NCBI RefSeq assembly: GCF_022664435.1
Contig: NZ_JAKREU010000011.1
Location: forward strand, 50,425 to 114,424
Source: Sphingomonas panni
GTDB taxonomy: Bacteria; Pseudomonadota; Alphaproteobacteria; Sphingomonadales; Sphingomonadaceae
Direction: 5' to 3'
Length of the DNA stretch: 64,000 nucleotides
In this document: positions 58,413 through 64,000 of the stretch, in pieces
Layout: each line of letters starts with the position of its first letter
Position numbering within the stretch: position 1 is the first letter of the stretch
Translations under genes and position numbers: made by a program
Notes under the pieces: model-generated
What the model was told of the DNA's origin: nothing
Database searches by the model: none
The model's input: only the letters and a program-made list of their open reading frames with translations

Positions 58413-59158
58413 CCCGCCCGCTGGCGCTGATTACCGGCAGCTTCCGCCGGCTGGGCGGGCATATCGCCGCGCGGCTGGCGCAGGCCGGCTACGACGTCGC
58501 ACTTCACGCATCGCATCCCGGCGAGCCGGATGGCGAAGTCGTCGCGGCGATCGCTGCGGCGGGGGCGGCGCATCGCATCTTTGCCGCCGACCTGAGCGAT
58601 GACGATGCTGCCGCGGGCTTGATCCGTGCGGTGGGGGCGGGCTTCGGCAGGCGGGTCGACCTGCTGGTCAACAACGCCTCCTGCTTTCGCACGGACGATG
58701 CGGGCTATCCGACGTCGGAATCGCTGGCGGCGCATTTCGCGGTCAACGCCGCCGCGCCGTTCGTCCTCGCGACGGAACTGGCTGAGCAGGGCGGGCGGTC
58801 GGTCATCAACATCCTCGACCAGCGCATCGCCCATCCCCATCGCGACCAGCTGGCCTATACCCTGTCGAAACAGGCGCTGGCCGAGGCGACCCGGACGCTC
58901 GCGCTTGCACTCGCGCCACGGGTGCGTGTCAATGGTGTCGCGCCGGGCCTGACGCTTGCGACCGAGGATTACAGCTCCGACCAGGTCGAGCGACTGGCGG
59001 CGATGATGCCGCTCGAACGGCTGCCGGATGTCGATCAGGTCGCCGACGCGATATTGTTCCTCGCTCACGCCGAAGCATCGACCGGGCAGGTGGTGTTCGT
59101 CGATGGTGGCGCGGGTCTGGTGTCGTTCGACCGCGACTTCGTGCATCTTGCCCGCTGA
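58409..59158 (+). CDS. SDR family oxidoreductase, pteridine-reductase-like (FolM type)
   Basis: 249 residues, Rossmann fold. Coenzyme site ALITGSFRRLGGHIA has the RLG turn of PTR1/FolM instead of the classical GxGIG. The catalytic set is Asp137, Tyr150 and Lys154 (DQRIAHPHRDQLAYTLSK), with Asp in the place of the usual SDR Ser, exactly as in PTR1. NNASCF is the NNAG-type motif. It probably reduces dihydropterins or dihydrofolate with NADPH, which fits its position directly after folB, sharing GTGA. GTG 58409 is the start. Confidence 0.85.
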   Translation: MTRPLALITGSFRRLGGHIAARLAQAGYDVALHASHPGEPDGEVVAAIAAAGAAHRIFAADLSDDDAAAGLIRAVGAGFGRRVDLLVNNASCFRTDDAGYPTSESLAAHFAVNAAAPFVLATELAEQGGRSVINILDQRIAHPHRDQLAYTLSKQALAEATRTLALALAPRVRVNGVAPGLTLATEDYSSDQVERLAAMMPLERLPDVDQVADAILFLAHAEASTGQVVFVDGGAGLVSFDRDFVHLAR

Positions 59159-59165
59159 GGCGGCT

Positions 59166-60026
59166 TCAGTCGCTTCGCCCGTCATTGCAGCGGCCGAGCG
59201 ATTCCCGAACGAACGCGAAGTCTTCCCGCGCGATCGCCGCATTGTCGGCGTCCTGCGACTGCAGGCTCGTTTCGGGCAATGCCTCGGGCAGGCCGCAGGC
59301 TAGCCGGTACCATGCCAGCGTGTCCGGCTTCGGCGCGCCGCCGGCCTCGTCGATGATATCGCCCAGTGACAATGCCCAGCGCCGCTGTTCCCCCGGACGG
59401 CGCAGGATCAGAAGCGACACCGGCGCACCGGTCGTCGTCTGCAGGAAAATCTGCGTCTCGCCTTCGCCGGGCAGGGTTCCTGGGACGTGGAAGGCGTTGC
59501 CGATCCCGGTGATCGCCGGCGGAGCGTCGGGCGCGATAACCTCCCGCACGACGTCGCGTACCCGCTGGTCCAATGCGGGCGCCCAAGCGAACTGTGCGTC
59601 GGGCGTGACCAGCTGCACCTGATCGGGGCGGCCGGCGACGGCCCGGGCGAAGGCGATGACGCGCTGCCGCTTCAGGTTGGGCGCACGCCCCCGCGGATCG
59701 AACGGTACATCGACGAGATAGCCGATCCGCGCGGGCAGGGGGCCGTTCGCACGGATCAATGCGCCGACATCGGCGGTCACGTAGAAACGGACATGACCGG
59801 GGGCGAGGCCGGGGGATTCGGCGGGTGCGATGCGCGCGACCGAGCGAATCGTCGCGTCGAGCACGATGTCGCTGTCGAGTGCCAGCCGCGCCAGTCGCGC
59901 ATAGGCGACCGGTGCCGAATCGCCGATAACGTTAACAGGAACCGGGGTGCCCTGCTGTGCCGAAACGGGCGAACAGGCGGCCAGAAAAGCGAAAAAGGTT
60001 GCGGAACCGATCGGATTGCGTTTCAT
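59166..60026 (-). CDS. Exported protein of unknown function
   Basis: 286 residues. Signal peptide KRNPIGSATFFAFLAACSPVSAQ; the AC at 17-18 could also be a lipoprotein site, but the lipobox is poor. The mature chain is beta-rich with SDIVLDATIRSVARIAPAES, FYVTADVGALIRANGPLPAR and an HVPGTLPGEGETQIFL segment. No family recognised; a sphingomonad-type conserved periplasmic protein is likely. Convergent with the SDR gene (7-bp gap) and divergent from the TonB operon. Confidence 0.7.
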   Translation of the reverse strand: MKRNPIGSATFFAFLAACSPVSAQQGTPVPVNVIGDSAPVAYARLARLALDSDIVLDATIRSVARIAPAESPGLAPGHVRFYVTADVGALIRANGPLPARIGYLVDVPFDPRGRAPNLKRQRVIAFARAVAGRPDQVQLVTPDAQFAWAPALDQRVRDVVREVIAPDAPPAITGIGNAFHVPGTLPGEGETQIFLQTTTGAPVSLLILRRPGEQRRWALSLGDIIDEAGGAPKPDTLAWYRLACGLPEALPETSLQSQDADNAAIAREDFAFVRESLGRCNDGRSD

Positions 60027-60131
60027 GCAACCGCTCTTACCCGCCGGAAAACCGTGGTTACAGACTTATTTCGGTAATCCGGCGATTGTACGAATGTTTC
60101 GTCCGACAAAGCGTTTGCGTCGTTTAAAAGG

Positions 60132-60150
60132 CCGCGATAGACAATCGCGG
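60132..60150. repeat. Short hairpin in the tonB leader region
   Basis: CCGCGAT (60132-60138) and ATCGCGG (60144-60150) form a perfect 7-bp stem with a 5-nt loop about 100 bp before the TonB gene. It may be part of a 5' leader or a regulatory site. No Fur-like site was identified nearby. Confidence 0.3.
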
Positions 60151-60249
60151 TCCGGAATGCCGCGTAGCCCCGGACACGCGGTCGTTGCGTGCCGGTTTCC
60201 GCCGGACGGACCGACCCAATGTACCGGGCTAGAGGAGTTTGGTTGCTGA

Positions 60250-60942
60250 ATGGCTTACGCTGACCAAAAAGCAGGTAGTGGCCGGATCGTCGCGCTGATC
60301 ATCGTGGGTATCCTCCACGTCGTGATCGGGTACGCGTTCATCTCCGGCCTTGCCTATAAATATGTGAAGAAGGTGACAGAGGATACCGAGACGTTCGACG
60401 TCGAGGAGCCGCCACCCCCGCCCGAGGAGATTCCTCCTCCCCCGCCGCCGCCTGAACAGCCGCAGCCGCAGTCGCCGCCGCCGGTCGTGACGCCGCCGCC
60501 GCTGGTCCGTGTGCCCGCGCCGACGCCGAACGTGATTCAGACGGTGAACACGCCGCCGCCGACCTATGCGCCGATCCCGACGGCCGGTCCGCCCGCGCCG
60601 CCGGCTCCGGTCGCGCCGCCGGCGCCGCCCGCTCCCGTGGTCAGCAAGGCTGCCGGTGCGAAGGGCGATCCTGCACAGTGGATCACCAACGACGACTATC
60701 CGCCCAGCGCGCTCAACAGCGGCGATGAAGGCGTGACGGCGATCGCGTGGGACATCAACACGCAGGGCCGTGTCGAAAACTGCCGCGTGACGTCTTCGTC
60801 CGGCTCGGCCGCGCTCGATCGCGCTGCCTGCTCGGCGATCAGCCGTCGCGGTCGGTACAGCCCGGCGCTCGATCAGTCCGGTAACCCGATCCGTTCGAGT
60901 TCGTCGCGTCGCGTCCGCTGGCAGCTGCCGGCCGATCGGTAA
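60250..60942 (+). CDS. tonB: TonB family energy transducer
   Basis: 230 residues. One N-terminal helix (about 13-33, IVALIIVGILHVVIGYAF), then a long Pro-rich periplasmic spacer (about 50-135), then the TonB C-terminal domain (DYPPSALNSGDEGVTAIAWD, and SGSAALDRAACSAISRRGRY). It delivers proton-motive energy to outer-membrane receptors. A typical TonB operon with ExbB and two ExbD genes follows. ATG 60250 is the start. Confidence 0.93.
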   Translation: MAYADQKAGSGRIVALIIVGILHVVIGYAFISGLAYKYVKKVTEDTETFDVEEPPPPPEEIPPPPPPPEQPQPQSPPPVVTPPPLVRVPAPTPNVIQTVNTPPPTYAPIPTAGPPAPPAPVAPPAPPAPVVSKAAGAKGDPAQWITNDDYPPSALNSGDEGVTAIAWDINTQGRVENCRVTSSSGSAALDRAACSAISRRGRYSPALDQSGNPIRSSSSRRVRWQLPADR

Positions 60943-61027
60943 GACCGGGAGTCCCGCGACCATCGTGTCGCGGGACGGTCCGGGGCATTATTCTTCAAGA
61001 ACATATCAGCTCTAAGGAAACTATCCG

Positions 61028-61822
61028 ATGCTCACCCCCATCCTTGCTGCCGGCGCACCTGCCGGGGCTCCGAACTTCGGCTTCTGGGAAGCGCTTCAGC
61101 AGGGCGGCGCGATCGCGTTCGGCACGCTGGGCATTCTGGTCATCATGTCGGTCGGCTCGTTCTACATCCTCTTCACCAAGCTGTTCGAACAGCAGAAGAT
61201 CATGAACCAGGCGAAGCGCGTGCGCGCCCAGTTCTGGCAGTCGAACTCGCTGCGCGAAGGTGCTGCCAAGCTCGACAAGAACTCGGCGTATCGCCAGATC
61301 GTCGATGACGGCCTCGCCGCGCAGGAACAGCATGGCAAGCTGACCGATCCGGTCGAAGCGCATGACTGGCTGCACGGTTCGCTGGCCCGTTCGGAAGCGT
61401 CGATCAACTCGAAGCTCAACGGCGGCCTCGCCTTCCTCGCGACCGTCGGCGCGACCTCGCCGTTCGTCGGTCTGTTCGGTACCGTGGTCGGCATCTACCG
61501 CGCGCTCGTGAAGATCGGTGCCGCCGGTCAGGCCGCGATCGGCGACGTCGCCGGCCCGGTCGGTGAAGCGCTCATCATGACCGCCATCGGTCTGGTCGTC
61601 GCGGTTCCGGCCGTGCTCGCCTATAACTGGCTGCAGCGCCGCAACAAGTCGATCGCCGAAGACCTGTCGGCCTTCTCGAACGACGTCCTCGGCTACCTCG
61701 CCTCGAACGGTGCGGTTCGTCCGACCGTCGCGGCCCGTGGCCCGGCACCGGTTGCCAAGCCGGCAGTCGGCAGCACCACCGCCGGCCAGGCCGGTGGCGT
61801 GCCGACCGCGCCGCGCGTCTGA
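61028..61822 (+). CDS. exbB: MotA/TolQ/ExbB proton channel protein
   Basis: 264 residues with three membrane helices (about 26-48, 135-160 and 178-205). The core GGLAFLATVGATSPFVGLFG and the following GTVVGIYRAL are the ExbB family motif. The C-terminus is Ala/Pro-rich and non-conserved. With the two ExbDs it forms the proton channel that drives TonB. It starts 85 bp after tonB and 75 bp before the first ExbD. TolQ is a possible alternative, but the neighbours favour ExbB. Confidence 0.92.
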   Translation: MLTPILAAGAPAGAPNFGFWEALQQGGAIAFGTLGILVIMSVGSFYILFTKLFEQQKIMNQAKRVRAQFWQSNSLREGAAKLDKNSAYRQIVDDGLAAQEQHGKLTDPVEAHDWLHGSLARSEASINSKLNGGLAFLATVGATSPFVGLFGTVVGIYRALVKIGAAGQAAIGDVAGPVGEALIMTAIGLVVAVPAVLAYNWLQRRNKSIAEDLSAFSNDVLGYLASNGAVRPTVAARGPAPVAKPAVGSTTAGQAGGVPTAPRV

Positions 61823-61896
61823 TCGCACGACGCTGACGCCGCCGGGGCCTGATGGTTCCGGCGGTTCGATTGAGTAGAAGTGGATAGGATAGCCTC

Positions 61897-62382
61897 ATGG
61901 CGATGAGTGTTGGCGGCGGCGGCGATGAAGCCCCCCTCTCGGACATCAATACCACGCCGCTCGTGGACGTCATGCTCGTGCTGCTGATCATCTTCCTGAT
62001 CGCGGTTCCGGTCGTGGTCCAGCAGGTGAGCGGCGTGAAGGTCCCGAAGGTCGTGTTCGAACCGACGACGACCAAGCCGGAAAACGTCTCGTTGTCGGTG
62101 CAGGGCCTCGACGGCCAGTGCGCGGTGTACTGGGGCCTGACCCGGGTTACCGCGGACGAACTGCGTACCCGTGCGGTCAAGAAGCTGGAAGACGAAGTTG
62201 CCCGTCAGGGTGGCGCCGGTAACCCGAACCTCGAACTGCCCGAAGTGCATATCCGGGGCGACGTGAACACGCCGTACCGTTGCATCGGCGGCACGATCTA
62301 CACGATGCAGTCGGCGGGGTTCGTCAAGGTCGGGTTCATTTCCGAACCGGACCCGAACACCACGCCGCGCACGCGTCAATAG
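61897..62382 (+). CDS. exbD: ExbD/TolR family protein (first copy)
   Basis: 161 residues. A short cytoplasmic start (AMSVGGGGDEAPLSDINTTP) leads to the single helix VDVMLVLLIIFLIAVPVV, holding the conserved membrane Asp that carries protons. The periplasmic domain (about 45-160) contains two Cys residues (QCAVYWG and RCIGG) absent from the second copy. It partners ExbB. Next gene after 12 bp. Confidence 0.92.
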   Translation: MAMSVGGGGDEAPLSDINTTPLVDVMLVLLIIFLIAVPVVVQQVSGVKVPKVVFEPTTTKPENVSLSVQGLDGQCAVYWGLTRVTADELRTRAVKKLEDEVARQGGAGNPNLELPEVHIRGDVNTPYRCIGGTIYTMQSAGFVKVGFISEPDPNTTPRTRQ

Positions 62383-62394
62383 GAGTAGCCTGAC

Positions 62395-62823
62395 ATGGCA
62401 ATGAGTGGTGGCGGTCGCGCAGACGACGAACCGATGATGGACATGAACACGACGCCGTTGATCGACGTGCTGCTCGTGCTGCTGATCATGTTCATCATCA
62501 CCATCCCGATCCAGAGCCACGCGGTAAAGGTCGATCTTCCTCAACCGAACAACCAGCCGCAGACGCAGGTTGATCCGGTAAAGAACAAGATCTCGATCAA
62601 TGCGCAGGGCCAGACCTTCTGGAACGGCACCCCGGTCGACGAAGTTACGCTGACACAGTATCTGGATCAGAGCGTGGCAATGGAGCCGCAGCCGGAACTG
62701 CACTTCCAGCCCGACGCTACGGCGCGGTACGAAGTGGTCGACGGCGTACTGGCTATCATCAAGCGCGCGAACGTGACGAAGCTCGGCTTCGTCGGTAACG
62801 AGCAGTATCGCGGCGATTTCTGA
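62395..62823 (+). CDS. exbD: ExbD/TolR family protein (second copy)
   Basis: 142 residues. NTTPLIDVLLVLLIMFIITI, with the same conserved helix Asp, followed by a shorter periplasmic domain (LPQPNNQPQTQVDPVKNKIS). It lacks the Cys pair of the first ExbD, so the two copies may form a hetero-dimer. Two ExbD genes in one TonB operon are common in sphingomonads and xanthomonads. Followed by a strong terminator. Confidence 0.92.
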   Translation: MAMSGGGRADDEPMMDMNTTPLIDVLLVLLIMFIITIPIQSHAVKVDLPQPNNQPQTQVDPVKNKISINAQGQTFWNGTPVDEVTLTQYLDQSVAMEPQPELHFQPDATARYEVVDGVLAIIKRANVTKLGFVGNEQYRGDF

Positions 62824-62858
62824 TCGCGAATTGCCCGGCCGGTCGAACGGCGGATCAG

Positions 62859-62885
62859 GGGCGGCCTTCGGGTCGCCCTTTTTTT
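62859..62885 (+). terminator. Rho-independent terminator after the TonB operon
   Basis: GGGCGGCC (62859-62866), UUCG loop, GGTCGCCC (62871-62878), followed by seven T residues. One G-U pair in the stem. This is the clearest intrinsic terminator in the window. Confidence 0.9.
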
Positions 62886-62973
62886 GTGTGTGACGCCGGC
62901 TGGAACGCTTGTGCAACCGTCTCGAAAATGAAACATTGATGTCATCACGATGTAATAAACAGGAGATGATGTC

Positions 62974-63345
62974 ATGCGAATCGGTATTTCTGCACTGCTT
63001 GGCTCGGCGCTGGCGGTGATGGGGATCGCCTCCAGCGCGAACGCCCAGGACGCACAATATGCCCATGCCGCAATCACGGCCGGCAATCTGACCTCGGCTG
63101 AACGCACGTTGGAGCGCGAAACCCGCGCCGGCAGTCGCGAGCCGGAGGTTCTCCTCAATCTTGCCGCCGTTTATGCGATGACGCAGCGACCAGCCGAAGC
63201 GCGGGGACTTTACCAGCGCGTGCTCAGCGCGAAGGATGCGTCGCTGGTTATGCCGTCAACGCGGATCGCAAGTTCGCACGCTGTCGCCCGCCGTGGGCTG
63301 CAACTGCTTGAACATCCAAACTCGGTCCAGCTTACCGCGCGATAA
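62974..63345 (+). CDS. Exported TPR-like protein
   Basis: 123 residues. Signal peptide RIGISALLGSALAVMGIASS with probable cleavage at ANA-QDA (residue about 24). The mature part is helical, AAITAGNLTSAERTLERETR and PEVLLNLAAVYAMTQRPAEA, which reads as two tetratricopeptide-like helix pairs. Likely a periplasmic scaffold; family not identified. AGGAGATG 5' of ATG 62974 is a good ribosome site. It is the last gene with typical composition before the right end. Confidence 0.75.
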   Translation: MRIGISALLGSALAVMGIASSANAQDAQYAHAAITAGNLTSAERTLERETRAGSREPEVLLNLAAVYAMTQRPAEARGLYQRVLSAKDASLVMPSTRIASSHAVARRGLQLLEHPNSVQLTAR

Positions 63346-63370
63346 AGCGACTGGCCGATCGATCCGTTGC

Positions 63371-63388
63371 GGCCAGCCAAAACTGGCC
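63371..63388 (+). terminator. Small hairpin after the TPR-like gene
   Basis: GGCCAG (63371-63376) pairs with CTGGCC (63383-63388) over CCAAAA, 26 bp after the stop at 63345. There is no T-run, so confidence is low. The rest of the gap to 63550 shows nothing recognisable. Confidence 0.3.
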
Positions 63389-63550
63389 TCCATCTCAGGG
63401 CACGTTCAAGTGCGACTGTCGCCAAGCTTGGTGTCGTGGGCAAACAGGTATCCATAGCAAGGCTGATGCGGTCCAGATGAAGTCGGTATTGGATCTGCCG
63501 GCTTCATTCTGGCGGGTTAGGCAGCGTGGACAAATTGGCACGCCTGTTTG

Positions 63551-64000
63551 TTAGGGGACGTGCACCGACTGAACCTCAAGGCGTGCCTCTGGCGCATCGC
63601 GCAATTGTGCGTGGAGGGTAAGGTCGCTGACTCCTTCATCAACGGTCGTCAGGTCAACGAGGAACAGCCAATAGCCGTCCATCCAGCGATAAACCGACCG
63701 TTCCCACGTGGCGCTGTTCAATGATGACAGAGGAGCGCCGTAGGCATTGAGGTTGTTGGCTATGCCTTCTGCCGTGTCCGGGTGGATGGACTCGACGCAG
63801 TTGAGCAGGCTATTCGAAAGCCGAAGGTCGCCTTGCAGAAAGGCTTCGACGATCTGCTCAAACGAAGCGCGCTAGTTCAGTGGCACCTCGTGTTCATCGT
63901 CGTCTCGTAGCAGCATAGATATATCCCGGATCACCTGTCGGTTCTTCTGAAACAAGGGGGCCAGGGTCAGCAAGCAGCGCGATTTGGCGAGAGATGCGGC
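63551..64000 (-). pseudogene. Hypothetical gene broken by an in-frame TAG (DUF7668-like)
   Basis: The minus-strand frame from the window edge to TAA at 63551-63553 is continuous except for TAG at 63872-63874. Upstream of it reads RDISMLLRDDDEHEVPLN. Downstream reads RASFEQIVEAFLQGDLRLSN, later WERSVYRWMDGYWLFLVDLT, and it ends EVQSVHVP. No start codon lies soon after the TAG, so the downstream part is not a separate gene. The second half resembles DUF7668-type proteins by memory only. One base change (such as TGG to TAG) would restore it. GC is lower than in the neighbours. The N-terminus is beyond the window. Confidence 0.55.

Noticed and set aside
61028..62823. Tol-Pal system (TolQ-TolR)
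   Set aside because: The operon starts with a TonB gene and has two ExbD-type genes, but no tolB or pal; ExbB-ExbD fits better.

Overview
This window looks like chromosome of a high-GC alphaproteobacterium of the Sphingomonas type (family Sphingomonadaceae). The evidence is the rpmH-rnpA-yidD-yidC-engB order, the greA-carB-carA and dnaG-rpoD neighbourhoods, a lipoyl-bearing pyruvate dehydrogenase E1-beta, several small DUF families frequent in sphingomonads, and scattered short palindromic repeats. It is mostly core genome. Only the extreme right end and one gene inside the car operon look accessory. No insertion sequence, prophage, CRISPR array or rRNA operon was seen. One tRNA is present, tRNA-Leu(CAA).

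Layout. 1-4.4 kb: the 3' end of asd, a soluble PAS-chemoreceptor, a YitT-type membrane protein, an alpha/beta hydrolase, a glutathione transferase and an ExoD-family protein. 4.5-7.7 kb: the minus-strand ribosome/membrane-insertion operon rpmH-rnpA-yidD-yidC-engB, linked by GTGA overlaps. 7.8-10.9 kb: comM, small proteins, tRNA-Leu and a PilZ protein. 11.3-19.9 kb: a complete chemotaxis operon (receptor, STAS protein, cheA, cheR, cheB, cheD, cheY, cheW, a second cheB-like gene and a small helical protein). 20.5-25.9 kb: an unrecognised gene, rpoD, dnaG and a YqeY-type gene, all on the minus strand. 26-32 kb: carA, a GIY-YIG-type gene, carB, greA and a rhomboid protease. 32.3-34.3 kb: a four-gene minus-strand operon of small membrane and helical proteins behind a candidate EcfG-type general-stress promoter. 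34.4-41.3 kb: eno, a lipoprotein, a polytopic membrane protein, csaA, ftsB, pdhA and pdhB. 41.3-44.6 kb: three Tad-type pseudopilin/vWA genes. 44.7-50.9 kb: a short squalene/phytoene-synthase-like protein, an EF-hand protein, a MerR regulator with its probable operator, an acyl-CoA dehydrogenase, purC, an esterase and a TetR regulator. 51-59 kb: parC, a GGDEF-EAL protein, a cca-NUDIX-DUF1285 operon, an acetyltransferase, and folB with a pteridine-reductase-like SDR. 59-63.3 kb: a secreted protein of unknown function and a TonB-ExbB-ExbD-ExbD system. 63.5-64 kb: a gene broken by an in-frame TAG.

The points most worth attention are as follows. (1) A low-GC GIY-YIG-type gene is embedded between carA and carB with stop/start overlaps on both sides. 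(2) The second CheB paralogue has lost the catalytic serine (Asp in its place). It overlaps a small helical protein carrying a CheZ-like DxxxQ motif, in an operon that has no cheZ. (3) A stress operon sits behind a candidate EcfG promoter. (4) A TadE-like pseudopilin carries tandem calcium-loop-like motifs. (5) A MerR-family gene has a 16-bp palindrome spanning the stop codon of the gene upstream. All functions are inferred from reading the sequence; no database search was run.
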